The notes under the pieces: generated by a model | Databases searched by the model: none | What the model saw: only the letters and a program-made list of their open reading frames with translations | Told to the model about the DNA's origin: nothing | In this document: positions 1-12,900 of the stretch, in pieces | How the letters are laid out: each line of letters starts with the position of its first letter | How positions within the stretch are numbered: the first letter of the stretch is position 1 | Assembly (NCBI RefSeq): GCF_048544455.1 | Contig: NC_133526.1 | Coordinates: 9,192,001-9,256,000 of the forward strand | DNA from: Silene latifolia | Lineage: Eukaryota; Streptophyta; Magnoliopsida; Caryophyllales; Caryophyllaceae | Direction: 5' to 3' | DNA: 64,000 nt | Made by a program: the position numbers and the translations under genes

Positions 1-2697
1 TTTGGGTCATCTGCTCGATCTCAACCTACATCCTTAGAACCAATGTCGTCTCCATGCTCTCAGCAGCTTTTCTCGAATTCTATCACGAATTCACCAATGC
101 ATAGCTTACTGAATTCATTCTCAGTGGACGGAGGGTCCCGCCAATTTACCTTACCCGACTCTAACTCAATGGTATCTTCGTCTCCTATACTATCGAAACA
201 AGGTGCAATTGATCCTCTGCTTTCTTCTACTACTGCTCAGTGCTCACTGCCTCAAGTGGAAGACTTGGGAGGGCCACAAACAAGGATGTCTGAACTATCT
301 TCTATGTTACCACCATTGCCTGGTAGAGAGTTTTCTAATTACCGAAGTATTGGGGACCTACAGAATACACTGTTTGGCGTGAATGTTCATCAAAATGAGC
401 TCTCAAACTACAGGCATAATAGCAATGAGAATGACTCATTGTCCATGTCGTTTGGTTGCTCCGATTTTCAGAGTGCTACAGGGACTGATTTTCCACCTGC
501 TTCTGATGTGACGACGACTAGTTGTGTAGATGAATCAGGTTTCTTGCAGTCTTCAGAAAATTTGGACCAATCAAACCCTACTAAAACCTTTGTAAAGGTT
601 AAGTCTCATAGTAATCAGTTTTTGTTAATACTCCCTTTTTAGTCTGATTGTTTCCCTTCCTTTCTTTTTTGTAATCTTAATTCCCGTTTGTTGTTCTCTC
701 TCTTTTTCTATATTTTCCTTATATGACTTTGGTGGTCAAACAATGTCGACTTTGACCAGGATTTTCTCACAATATACAGCAGTTAGTTAGTCACTGGGTT
801 TTGAAAATGAAAATGAAATTAACAGTTTGAATTAATTAACTATGACTAATTTGATCTAACCTCTACATAGATTTAGGGTGATTAATCATCAAAGTTGACA
901 TGGGTTGACCACCAGTTGAAACTAACAGTTGACATGAGTTGAACTAACGGTGTGGATCTGTGACAGGTTCATAAAATGGGGTCCTATGGGCGGTCACTGG
1001 ATATATCAAAATATAGCAGCTATCAAGAGCTGCGCAGTGAACTAGCTCGTATGTTTGGCCTAGAAGGCCAACTGGAGGACCCCCTGAGATCAGGCTGGCA
1101 GCTTGTATTTGTTGACCGTGAGAATGATGTTCTCTTGCTCGGCGATGACCCTTGGCAGTAAGTTCTACTTTAGACCATTATTACTGTTTCTTTCATATAA
1201 ATGAACGGAGAGATTGTAGGGCTCCTTGACAATGAGATTTTTTGGCTTATATTCATAGGATTTTGACTCCTATGAACTGTACATATTTAGAGGAGCTTAA
1301 TAGTTTGCCTCTTCAATAAGCTGTGAGCTGATCCTTTGTGGTAACAAAACTAATAAAAGCAGCTTTGAAACACATTAGTTTCTAGTGGCAGAATCCTAAT
1401 TCGTGTTACTTTCTGATTGTTGGCAGTCTGGGCTGTGAACTTGGGTTGAGACCCTCATTCTGTGCTTTTCCACCATTTTCTTTATTCTGATCATCATTTA
1501 CAGTTGTTAATAGTGAAAATTTTCGGTCTTTTTCAGCCTGAAACTGTGCTATTCTCTCCCTTCCTCCTCCCATAAGAAAGTTAGTAGAGATCATATATGA
1601 GCTGGTCCTTTGTGATATTAAAACTAATAGAAACAGCTTTCTGAATTCTGACATTTCTTTCTCAACCTGCCACAGGTTACTGGTTACTGGTGGGGAGCGG
1701 ATTCTAAATAGACTTAGAAAACGGGTCATTTTGGTCGGGTTTGGGCTTGTTTGTTACAGTTTTGGGTTCTGGGTTCAGACTTCAGATCATTGAGGTCATT
1801 GTTAACTAGTTGGGTTAATTGGGTCATTTTTGGGCTGTTTTTATGAAGTTTTTTTTTTCCGGAAAATGCACGCGGTGCCCTTGAACTTTGATGTTTGCCC
1901 GAAATACCCAAATTTTTGATCCGGAAAACTTTAAGAGGCTATAACTCGTGTTTACGAGCTCAGAAAGTGACGATTGTTTTTTTCAAATTGATTATCTTTT
2001 CGAGAACTACGACTTGCAAAAAAAAATTTGTCGAGTTTGGAATTCGTGACCAAGAGATATGGTCATTCAAAGTTTGTTCGGTAAAAAAACCTTTGACGTA
2101 CAAAAACTCCTAGCCACGAGATCCAAATAAGACATTTTTTTTTTCAAATCATAGTTCTCGGAAAGATAATTGATTTGAAAAAAAAAATTATCACTTTCTG
2201 AACTCGTAGACACGAGTTATAGCCTCTTAAAGTTTTCCGGAACAAAAATTTGGGTATTTCGAGCAAAATTTGAAACTTCAAGGGTACCGCGTGCATTTTC
2301 CCTTTTTTTTTTCCAAATTATTCATTTTGGGTTGGGTATTTTTTCTGAGTCGGTTCATTCTCTGGTTTGGGTCATTCGGGTCACATTTCCCTATTTTGAT
2401 TTGATTATTGGCATTCCCGTCTCTGTCCATGTTTTAAATTTAAAATGCTGGAGTCATTTTGGTTAAATTATGGGGGCTGAACATTTCAAATACATTGGTG
2501 ACAGGGAGTTCGTAAACAGTGTGTGGTACATCAAGATCCTCTCCCCTCAAGAAGTCCAACAGATGGGAAAAGACGGCCTCAACCTTCCAAACCCCGTCCA
2601 AAATGGCAGCTATGACGGCTTCGATGGTTACTCAAGCCAACAAGACTTGAGAAATAATAGCAACGGGATGGCGTCCGTAACTTCTCTTCATTATTGA
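1..2697 (+). CDS. ARF6: AUXIN RESPONSE FACTOR 6-like, 3' part (gene enters from the left edge)
   Basis: The last three coding exons are visible: 1-597 (open to the left edge), 967-1157 and 2505-2697, stop TGA 2695-2697. Donors at 598 (GTTAAG) and 1158 (GTAAGT) and acceptors ending at 966 and 2504 keep the frame. Exon 1 is a serine/asparagine-rich middle region. The end of exon 1 and exons 2-3 form the C-terminal PB1 (Aux/IAA-type III/IV) domain: TFVK, then [20 protein letters not shown], then [17 protein letters not shown], then [15 protein letters not shown]. The acidic DREND/GDDPW motif and the basic lysine face used for head-to-tail ARF and Aux/IAA contacts are present. The C-terminus ending in NGMASV...HY resembles ARF6 more than ARF8. 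Family knowledge: nuclear class-A activating ARFs bind auxin response elements and act in flower and stem growth. The B3 DNA-binding domain lies outside the window. ARF8 is the main alternative. Confidence 0.93.
1086..1106 (+). promoter_or_regulatory. miR167 target site in ARF6-like exon
   Basis: This 21-nt stretch encodes RSGWQLV inside the PB1 domain and reads GAGATCAGG, CTGGCAGC, TTGT. It matches the site known in ARF6/ARF8 messages that miR167 pairs with and cleaves. It supports the ARF6/8 assignment and predicts post-transcriptional control by miR167. The pairing is recalled from family knowledge; no miRNA from this species was examined. Confidence 0.85.
1861..2301. mobile_element. Fold-back MITE in ARF6-like intron 2
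   Basis: The two halves of this ~440-bp block are reverse complements. The left end GGAAAATGCACGCGGTGCCC mirrors the right end, with small differences. Farther in, TTTAAGAGGCTATAACTCGTG mirrors CACGAGTTATAGCCTCTTAAA and CAGAAAGTGA mirrors TCACTTTCTGA. The arms are about 170 bp with a short spacer. T-rich runs flank both ends, so the target duplication cannot be set exactly. No coding capacity. It is a non-autonomous fold-back element, superfamily undecided. Confidence 0.8.
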
Positions 2698-4175
2698 CGA
2701 CTGCATCTCATTTCCGAACTTAAACTCAGGGGCTCTCGGAGAAGGTGCTTTCTTACTGGTATCTTTGTCGTTTCCCCAAATCGTGTTTCTTTATGAATCA
2801 GTAGTAAATGTTAAGCTTAATGTAAGGCTATAGTGTGGGCATAATGTGGATCTGCAAAACGCTGTATATTATGACCCTGCAGTAGTACGGGCAAGTCGAA
2901 CACGACTTTGTTAAGTCCAGAGATGTTGCAAATACCATTAAGGATAGCCATTTACTGTTGTATTAAGATGTGGCTACCGTATTTTTAATCAAAAGCTGTA
3001 AGTGTTCTTATGTTCGTCTCGCTCTTTCCTGGCCCCGTTTCAATGTACTCCGTATTTGTTACAGCATAGCACTGGGCTTAGAACATAAACTGTGATTAAA
3101 CCATTAGAATATGGAATCTTGAGCATTCAAGCTGATCAAGATTATGGGGTATGATAAAAAAATGCAGAGTATGCGAATGTTGACTGGGTCGGATATGAAA
3201 TCTGCAGTGATATCAACAGGTACGGTGGATGGTATTTGTATGGGGCGCAACCCAGCAGACTTGTTGGCGGTGTCATAGTACTCGCCACAAAAGTCTGAAA
3301 TAGATTGACTGCAGCAAAGACGAAGATTTTGGAGCTGAGGGAAACACACTTAGGACGGTCCCGTTTAGGAATAAGCATCATAGCAGGAAGAGGCTTCCGC
3401 TTATTTGGGGATGACTTGGACGAGGCATCGTAGTAGGATGCCCCCGAGTGTATGACGTCCCCAACCTCTTATTCCTCGTTTGTGGTTTTCTTCGCTGACT
3501 TCCCGATTGATTGCAAAGAACTTTGTTTCAAACCCGGTCAGGGGACCAGGCATATGCCTACTCAGTAACTCAACACAAATCCACCAACTTTGGTACCTTG
3601 ATAATTTTCCCTTTAGATCAACTACGTAGAAATCTGATACGGCCGCTTCCGTTTGTTTTTTCAACCAATATATTTCTCGCACCGGCCCAATTCGCTGAAC
3701 TACGACCACTAACAACATCCCGTGATGCCTTCTCCTGCCTCTTTTCCCTCTTCTCTCCTAACATCTTCGACTTTTGGAAACCCTTGATGTAAAATAGATC
3801 GAAAAATAGGACGATTTTAAGACTAAAATTGGCAGCGGAGTTTGATTGAATTACTGTTGTTGTTTTCGTGACTTTAGGACTTTTGCGTCATTTAGTCATT
3901 TATATTTAACAAACGTGTGGAATTGGATTGACCTTATTGAGCAAACGTGTTGAATGAAATGGATTGATCGGAAGGAGTATTTGGTGAACTTGTGGCATTC
4001 CGAAATAATACGGAGACGTCCTGACGGTGTTTGTAAGTAGCCAATTTGTTGAGCTAGCTGACGAGGGTTAATGGTGAGAGGTTGGATAAAGTAGTTTTCA
4101 AAGGTAAACTGCATGCCTAACAATATGAATAAGTCGTATAAGTAAAAGTGTCCTTATTTCAAGGGATACAACCTC
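2698..4175. other. ARF6-like 3' UTR and following gene-free stretch
   Basis: The first ~350 bases after the stop are probably 3' UTR. From about 3100 to 3790 there are several open frames on the minus strand (the longest about 105 codons, 3401-3718). None shows a domain I recognise. They could be the worn remnant of a gene or chance. I see no RNA gene here. Confidence 0.4.
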
Positions 4176-4183
4176 TATAAATA
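4176..4183 (+). promoter_or_regulatory. TATA box upstream of small peptide frame
   Basis: TATAAATA lies 39 bases before the ATG at 4222, in a cytosine/purine context typical of plant core promoters (CTCTATAAATAGAGAG). This spacing leaves only a very short leader, so the transcript start would be near 4205. It is the best TATA match between the ARF and RING-CH genes. Confidence 0.5.
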
Positions 4184-4221
4184 GAGAGATATAAAGGAGT
4201 AAAATTATTGCTTGCTTGAAA

Positions 4222-4526
4222 ATGGTTGGTGGCGAATTGGACTTACGTCTTCAGTTCATGACCATCTTTGGCTGGGTTATCGCTTCTCAGGTACGTAGGT
4301 AGCTCAATCTTCCATTTGTATGTATCCTTTGTTCTAGCTCGTCGTTCTATTTACAAAGTTATTCGAGTTTTAGTTATTGATAAGTTTAATGATTTCTTTG
4401 TGCTATGCATGACACGAAAATAACTCAACCAATGTTGTTAATTAAATTAGTCGTTAATTAATTAGGGTGCATTCATGTTGTATGCAGGAGAAGGCAGACG
4501 GGGATGATGCTTCCGCTCCGGTGTAG
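4222..4526 (+). CDS. Candidate two-exon gene for a 35-residue peptide
   Basis: Exon 1, 4222-4290, encodes 23 residues starting MVGGELDLRLQFMTIFGWVI. Exon 2, 4488-4523 plus stop TAG 4524-4526, encodes the acidic tail EKADGDDASAPV. The donor CAG|GTACGT and acceptor TATGCAG|GAG are strong and the join is phase 0. The intron is 197 bp and T-rich. The centre of exon 1 (FMTIFGWVIA) is hydrophobic and the tail is acidic with an Ala-Pro end. It might be a short membrane-anchored or secreted peptide, but no family is recognised. A TATA box precedes it. It may also be the remnant of a larger gene or a non-coding transcript. Confidence 0.4.
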
Positions 4527-5577
4527 GAAGCAATACTTTAGATGACATAGTTGGGCCTTTGGTTTCATGCTAGCATGAATGAGCATGATCACCTGCGTGA
4601 TATATTGTTGTACGTAACTACGCATGTATTATAAGAAGTTAATTACCTTCCAATCTAAATGAAAAAACGAAACGTTCACTTTGAATAATATTCGGACCTT
4701 CGATTACTTAATACGATATTTTGGGAGTTCCACAAAGAGAAAACCGAAAATCATATTGTTATGCGTGCATCTAGACTCGCACGAGCTAATAAGACAGTAA
4801 AGTGATCGAACAATGCGACAAGCACGAGATCGCAACTGCACAACACCTAAAATGCACTTCATTCCTGAACCATAGCAGCCAGCCGGTTTGTCTAATGAGT
4901 AATGAGTTGCTCTAGACCCGGCTGCAATCTTACAACGTGACTAATATTTACCTTGATTGTCTCGGAGGCTAATCCAAATATTTTCCGACACAAGTATGCA
5001 CTCAAATTATTTAGTTGAAGTATACCAACTAAGGATTAATTACAAATCACAATTTATCATTAACAAACATCCAGTAATGATTGTTGCTTCAACGAAACTA
5101 ATCCCACTGATAATCTTCAAAATTGCAAGGCATTTGTCCTCAGGGAAAATGAGCATAATATTTCTGGAGCATCTTGGAGGTTCATTGGTTTCACCTGTAG
5201 TTAGTTATATCCTTGAATATGGATGCCTGCTGATGAATGCAGAGTGCAATTATTAGTCGCAGATGTCAGCTGAGCATGGTGAAGTCACTCGTGACCTGGG
5301 TTTAAACCCATCAACATCAAGCATAATATTACGGTTGTAGACTTACGAAATCCTAGTTGTACAAAACAGTTGCCCATTCTGGAAAATATCTTCTATGCAT
5401 GTCAACTTTATGCAGCTTCATCGCGCAGGGCCGCATGATATGATTCTCCAAGGCGGTAAATCGTCAGATATCAAAAGAATGATGTGGAGGCCAGAGGGTG
5501 ATTGTTAAGATGGCTTCCTTGTATGTACACTCCTATCACGAGTTTTGGATACTCTTTACCAGCAGCAAGCAATTGAC
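4527..5577. other. Gene-free stretch between small peptide frame and solo LTR
   Basis: Mixed-composition sequence. A 99-codon open frame (4957-5256, +) and a 37-codon frame near 5397 have no recognisable motif, and I do not call them. No clear repeat ends were seen. Confidence 0.5.
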
Positions 5578-5582
5578 CACTC

Positions 5583-6158
5583 TGTTATGGGATTGATTAT
5601 TACGAACAATAAATTTGACAAACAAAACCAGACCGAATCGACTCTTGCTTTCCTAATAGAATAATTCGACCCTTATTCTTGTGCCTGGGTTATACCGAAT
5701 TTTTCTCTTGAGATAAGACGGTCCCTGTCTTTGGCACTCAAAGATCGAGACGTAATATAGAAATATTGTGTGCAGTTTGTTAAACGTTTGTTGATGTCAG
5801 AAGAATTTTCTATATCTTGCTTCTTCTCTTCCTCTTTGTTTATATAGGGAGGAAAATAGGGAAGGGAGGGAAGTTTTTCTGAAGAGTTACAACTCTTCAG
5901 AACCAGGATACGTTGAATCGTTTTCCTTTGAAATTAATTAATTATATTTTCAGATTAGACACGGAACTAAGTTCCGTATCCCGCGAGACCCCATCATAGT
6001 CATTCGTCCGAATGCTAAACCGTAATTCCGTAAATAATTATGCAAGTATACTCTCCGTATTTTCCCGAACTTGCAATTTATTATTCAGAAATTACCCACT
6101 AACGAACCAACCTTAATTACGCAAAATAAAACCGGTAATTACTCTTAAATCACCAACA
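5583..6158. mobile_element. Solo LTR (576 bp), superfamily undecided
   Basis: The block starts TGTTATGGG and ends ACCAACA (TG...CA), flanked by the perfect 5-bp direct repeat CACTC at 5578-5582 and 6159-6163. A TATA-like TTTATATAGGG lies near 5841 inside it. No internal retroelement region adjoins either side, so this looks like the product of LTR-LTR recombination. Orientation is suggested as + by the TATA box. It lies beyond the last coding exon of the RING-CH gene. Confidence 0.85.
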
Positions 6159-6163
6159 CACTC

Positions 6164-6935
6164 TACCCTGATGCCGGCATCAAGATTGTACTCAATACAA
6201 TATAAAGTGCTCATGTGGCTCCATTTACCCAAAAACAAATCCTTCCGCATCAAAATTGCTCTTGTGCAAAGAAGACAGACTCAATCAACAATGATTTCTG
6301 GAAAGAGAATCAATATTACATTCGGTAACTGTTATTGCATATCAAGCTAAAGGGGAACTAGGAATCAGTTAACGCCACCCACAATATGGGGTGTGATCAC
6401 ATCACTATTGGTCGATGACGATGACTTCACCAACTAAGCTAGCCAAGTGAGCCAACATCTACACCATGAACTATAGAGGGTAGCTTTACACACTCCCCCT
6501 CACACCCTCACACATGTGAGGCCCACTTTTCACACAGACTGGACAAATTCATTCAACTAAGCAACTTTGCTCGTCCGTCTCTGCAAACTTTGGCTCATGA
6601 AACTCAGGTCTTTAGCTTAAATTCAACAACGGGCCTGGGCCGCACCCAAACAGAGGAGAAAGAGTCCACAACTTAGGCCCAAGAGGGTTCCACTCTAAAA
6701 CCAATTGACAATAGAGGGAATAGCCCATTGCCTTATAAAGTGATAATTCTTCTCCTCTTTTATCAATGTGAGACAACCCTCACATGTGGAAACTTTGGGT
6801 TTCTTCACACTATATATATGCCACTTGATTTATAAGTAGAGTAGGAAAACATGTTTTGACACCTAAATGATGCTGAAATTGCAAAGCTTCAAAGTAATAG
6901 AGTAGTTAGTACCTTTGATAGTTACCAGGTCGCAT
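6164..6935. other. 3' flank of the RING-CH gene with repeat-like segment
   Basis: Probably contains the 3' UTR of the minus-strand RING-CH gene (nearest the stop at 6936). The segment around 6480-6830, with CACACATGTGAGG and GCCCATTGCCTTATAAAGTG, has the look of a dispersed plant repeat. I could not define its ends. Confidence 0.4.
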
Positions 6936-9900
6936 TTATGTGCGTTGTACCCTTGCTCCATGTCCAACATGTTCAATGGAACTCAGTGAAACGTCTACAT
7001 GAACCGAATGCTGATGTGTCTGGTGCTGAAACTGGTGCATATTGACATGACGAAGGTGATGATTTTGATGGTGTTGTCTCGGGTGCCTACTTCGGTAAAT
7101 GGGATTACGGGGAGATAGTTGAGCAGAACTTGTTCTCCATCTAAGATACTCAACTATTAATGCATTTGTGCTTATTGCAATTCCAAAACCAGTGAACGAC
7201 GAAAGGAGAATCGAGAGCAGAGAATTAACTTTGAGCTGCAAATTTGAAAACGTCAAAAATGAAAACTTTCATGTCAACAAGAAAGTGAAGTATTCAATAA
7301 GCATACTTAGTGTGAAGATGCACATGTCGGCTTATCTTTGAGTCGTTGACGGGGGTGCTCATAATATGGGTACAAAACTTACAGCAGGGCCATGGAAACT
7401 CATAGGCAAGTTAGTTATATTAAATTACTAGTTTGGATGCCCGTGCGTTGCAACGGGGTAATTGACTTAGTAACAAAAAATGGTTATAAGTTCTTAATAT
7501 TTACATCTTATATCTAATCATTTATTTAGATATGATCAAAAGTCAAAACATCTTATTTAAGAGACGCAAAAGATGTTGGGTTGATACCTAAGTTCCAAGG
7601 ATACCTCATATTTATAATCATAAGACCACCACATCTTATGTTAATTTTTCAATGTGGGACAATTCTATTATTTTTATATAATCCTACATTATTTTTCAAT
7701 GTGGGACATATAACATACTAAGAAATACACAATTTTATATATATACAAATTATTTGAAATCTACAGGCTAATGATAGTATTTTCACCACAAATCAAATTA
7801 TGTTATTTTCATAATTTTCTTAACGATATTTTTTTGCGAAATGAAATGTAAAAGTTTTTATATAAAAATTAGAAACGTCACTTGAATATAATTTAGGAAA
7901 TAAATATTATAATAATTAAAAGATTCTCCACTTTATTTTTTACATCAAAAAATATTACTTATGATACTTTCCTAAATTAATTTTTAGGATACTCCACCTT
8001 ATGACAATTTTATGTTGTGGGACAATTCAACTATTTATGTAGTATATTTACCACACCTAAACTATTTTTCCAATGTGGGACAAATAACACACGAAAAAGT
8101 ACACCATCTTTTTTGCACCTATTTCGATATCCAACCCGATTTAATAATGAGAAAATACTATACTATCTATTTATATTCGTACGTTTTTTTTCCATTTTTT
8201 GTCATAATTAAAATATGTACAAATGATATGATTTAAATTACATTTTTTTTTCAAACACGATTTTTAAGATGTAATTGAGGAAGCAATAAAATGTATAAAC
8301 AAATGCAAAATATTTTCTTTTTCAGGTGCGATTTTGATTAATGGTTAAAAATTATGATGTGTTTTAGTTACTCAAATGTAATGAGGCATAATAATTACCT
8401 ATATTTGAAAGTAATAAAGATTTAATTCTACTATTTATCAAAGTAAAAAAGCTCATTATTGATTTGTTTGTGGATTCAAGATTTTTTTATACAACACTTG
8501 ATTGTATTATAATTCATAAATTTTCTATTTTAGTGCAGAGATTATCATATATATATATATATATATATTTAGCACCCATTTTATTTTTTAATTATGATTT
8601 TGTCTTAAATAAAGTTATTATACTATTGATTGTCTTAAAATAGACATTATAATATCACTAATATAGTAATATATAATCGCTTTTATAAATATCTACGTGA
8701 TTAATATTTGTATGGTATTGTTGTAACTAAGGTTTGTCGTTAATACAAACTCTTATAAGAACTCTCTAAGATAATATTTAAGCGATTCAAAAGATTTTGG
8801 GTTGATACCCCTAAGTTTCAAATAGACTCCTATTTATAATCATGTGATACCTCACCTCATGATAATCTTCTAATGTGGGACAATTCAACTATGTAGTATA
8901 TTTACCACATCTACATTATTTTTCAATGTGGACAACCAATATACTTAGAAATACACCATCTTTTTCGCACCTAATTCGACATCTAACCCTTTAATAATAA
9001 TATGTTGATACCAAATATAGCCGGACCTTTACAGACTTATCAAAGTAATACATGAAAAGGTGATACTCAAGAGTACGTACATTACAAGTGATTAGGATTT
9101 TACTATAAAGTGTTAAATTTGAACTTGTTGAAAACCTATAGATGATCGCAAAAAGTCGGGCGCCTTCTATCTAAGATACAAAGAAACGGTGCAGTATACC
9201 CACACAGGTCGTAGTTCAAACTGAACACAATATATACCCTCACTAAACCCTCATAAATTACGTTGATAAGTAATAAAACCAATTCTAAAAAATAACATAA
9301 CCATGGTCAAATAGGTAGTTTAGTCAAGTCTTGTCATAATTCAACAAATGATTTAGCCTATAAGGCTCATCCTTAGAGTAACACAAAACAATAACACATC
9401 AGAGCCTTAGTCCCAAAATAATTTAGCCTATAAGGCTCATCCTTAGAGTATAAAAATAAAATAAAAATAAATACAAAAATTAAAGAAATAACTTACAAAC
9501 TTAATGTTGTAACCAGTAGATGAGAAACGCTTAGTAAACTTTTATTAAAAAGAGAGAAGATTTACAAGTGAGAGAAAGAGAAAGAGCCAGGAAAAAGCCT
9601 GCTTTCAACAATAAAAAACGCATCCTTTTATAGGCAAGGAGCGGAAAACAGATAAATTACCTAACAGTAGATTTACTGTGTGCTTTATAAAAGCAAAACA
9701 AAATTCAAAGTTTTACTCAAGTGTGCTTTTGAAACACACAAAAATAGGCATGCATTATTCTACGCATCTTTTCCCTAATAATCCAAATGTGTGCACCTTT
9801 TCTTAGTGCTTTTCCTTAGTGCTCATAATAGCACATCCAATGGTCCTTATTAACCTTTGAAATTATTTGTCAAATCATGAAAAATCTGGGTATTTTTGTT

Positions 9901-12900
9901 AATATCATCTGCTATAATATTGTCCTCTTCTGGATTTTGAGCGTCTTGTAAAATATCAAATTTATTTTTGCTGCTTGATGCCATAGATATCGCCATAGAA
10001 GCATCACTTTTCTGTGATTTGTCATCATCATTATCGGCCTTTTGAGCCAAAGCCATTTGAGCTACGCGAAATAATGTTGAACAATTTCTTCCTCTGTCTT
10101 GTCCTGGATATTATCCAAGGATTCAGAATGAACACCATCTGAATGACCATCCTCATTATTGAGATAAAGAATTTTATTGCACTTAAAGCATCTTATTTGT
10201 TTGGAAGGAGTATAACCCTTTTTCTCTATAAGAGAATTTTTTTTTTTTTACAAAAAGACAAATATAATTCAAGCTTCCTAAAAAAAGATGGGAAGATCAG
10301 CCCTGGCTTCTATGTGAGAGATATCTCATAAATAGCAATTATACAATGAAGTCATATAAGAACAGATTTTTTTATGAAAACATACTTTCATCAAATGGTT
10401 GTGAAATCAATCATTTCACTACTATTGACGCAGAAATTTATAATTTCTCAAAAATTATAATCAGAAAGGTTATATCCATTGAAGAATGGAGAATCACTCC
10501 TCTCAAAACAAAATCCTTAATTATCAAAGGAACTCGTATTGAGTATAATTATTGGGATTATATTCAAGCATTTGATAAAACTTTTTTATATGAAAATGAC
10601 TACAGAAGTCATACTTGGTTCATAAAAATTAGCCTAGAAATTTATAACCAAATTATACCGCCCTGGTTAATAAAATAGTGACAGTTCTATGGAACATCAG
10701 AGGAAATATTACCTCAATTATTTAGAGATCTATATAATGAATGAAAAGAGGTTATACCAAAGGCTCCAGAGGATAATATTCCTGGAATTATCCAAATGCA
10801 ATTTTTTATTAAATTTTCTATTCCTTGGATTTGGAAATTTATTCCAAAAACGGGTTATACCCAAGAAAAATTATTTTGTTTAAAAAGAGAATCATATTCT
10901 CGCTTCTGGGACACTATGCTCAGAGAAAATAAAGACACTAAAAAACTCAATTGTAGTTCTACTCTTGATCTTATTGAAGAAAAGATTGATAGTTTTACTA
11001 TTCTTTATCTCAATAATGAGGATGGTCATTTAGATGGTGTTCATTCTGAATCCTTGGATAATATCCAGGACAAGACAAGACAAGACAAGACAAGACAAGA
11101 CAGAGGAAGAAGTTGTTCAACATTATTTCGCTTTGGCTCAAAAGGCCAATAATGATAATGACAAATCACAGAAAACTGATGCTTCTGTGGCGATATCTAT
11201 GGTATCAAGCAGCAAAAACAAATTTGATATTTTACAAGACGCTCAAAATCCAGAAGAGGACAATATTATAGCAGATGATGTTAACAAAAATATCCAGATT
11301 TTTCATGATTTGGCAAATAGTTTCAAAGGTTAATAAGGACCATTGGATGTGCTATTATGAGCACTAAGAAAAAGCATTAAGAAAAGGTGCACACATTTGG
11401 AATATTAGGAAAAAGATGAGTAAAATAATGCATGCCTATTTTTGTGTGTTTCAAAAGCACACTTGAGTAAGACTTTGAATTTTGTTTTATCATTAATTTC
11501 ATCTGGAAACTTAGACCCAAACTCAATACTTCTGTTTTTTTTTTTTTTTTTTTAATAATAATAATAAGGTTTAGTGAGGGTACACATTTTGTTCAATCTG
11601 AATTGATAACTGTGAATGGAGAGGCACCGTTTTGCCGTAATGCCGTGGTTAGGCGCTGGCGTTTTTCTTGTCATCTCCGAGTATGTTATCAGGTCAGATT
11701 TAACACTTTCGTGGTAATATCCCAATCACTTGTAATGAGCACTTGGGTGTGCGACATCGTTCTTATACTATAAAGGTACCGTAAAAAGGTCCTTCTTAAT
11801 TTGGTATCAGAGCCATGGAAGTATATATAATTTATGATAGTTAAGTCATAATTCAACTTTCTTATCTTATGAGTTTACACGTACTTAATACGGGTAAGTC
11901 TACTGTAAAAAACAGTATGACTGAAGAGGTTGAATATCCTCAGAATTTAGATTTGCTAAATAAATGGACAATTCCAGAAGTTAGCAAAAGAACTATTTAT
12001 AATTATGGATTTTTTGAATATATTGGGTTAAAACATAGAGTTAAAACCACAGAGGAATCTATTTCTCTAAATAATGAAGAAATGTATCTCCAACTTTTAA
12101 ATAATAATGACTTGGAACCATTTAGAAAATCTAAACATCAATTTATTCATATTGGTTTAGTTCAAGTGGCTTTAAAACCTTTAACTCTGGAAGGATTACC
12201 AGAAAGTTTTATTGCAGCCTTAAGAGATGGCAGAAATTTGAATTGGCAAAAGTCAATTATTGGAGTTGTTTAATCCAGTTTGGCCCATGGTCCAGTCTAT
12301 TTTGACGTTTATCCAAATTTACAGTTATCTTTGACAGATACTAATATATTAGATGCTTTAACTTTGAATGTTAAAACTCATGGTTACAATTATGCTAAAG
12401 GATCTGAATTAATTTGTATTTGCTACAGGATTTATTATAAACCTTTATATACGTTAAATAGTCACTGTAGATTAGCTGATAAAGCTGTAAATGAAACTAT
12501 TATTATTGAAAATATACCTAGCACTTCTCATAATAATTGTGAATATGATAAAAATAAGAATTTTACAGAAGAAAAACCTTGTTCTTTAAATGAAGTTTAT
12601 AAACGTCTCCAAAATAAAAATACGACTTCTAGTCCTTCTTCTTTACAAGATATTTTGAAAGAGATGGATAATTTAAAATCTGAAATTAAACGGCTTAAAA
12701 TTGAAGAACAAAGAAATGATATAAGAATTTCTAATCTTGAAAAACTTTTTATTTTTTAACATGATTTAATAAATAATGATCAGGAATCTAAAGGTAAAAA
12801 GGTTGATAACCATGATATTGATAACCATGATATTCCTATCCCTGACTTTATCCCTAATATAGATGGTAAAGATCAAGCTATGCAACTTGTTAATACACCC

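Larger units (their letters stand above)
7236..8998. other. Left part of RING-CH intron 7: AT-rich repeats
   Basis: Very AT-rich, no gene. It holds a Helitron-type terminus at 7428, three related direct-repeat blocks and an (AT)n run at about 8547-8569. I see no coding region. Confidence 0.7.

Noticed and set aside
3104-3792. Overlapping open frames on both strands after the ARF6-like gene
   Set aside because: No recognisable motif, no clear splice sites, frames broken; kept only as a possible unassigned remnant.
8012-8236. Open frames in the AT-rich RING-CH intron
   Set aside because: Repeat sequence with extreme AT content; the frame is not shared by the other repeat copies.
10143-10331. 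Short open frame between the two viral ORF2 segments
   Set aside because: It is viral ORF2 sequence read out of frame, not a gene.
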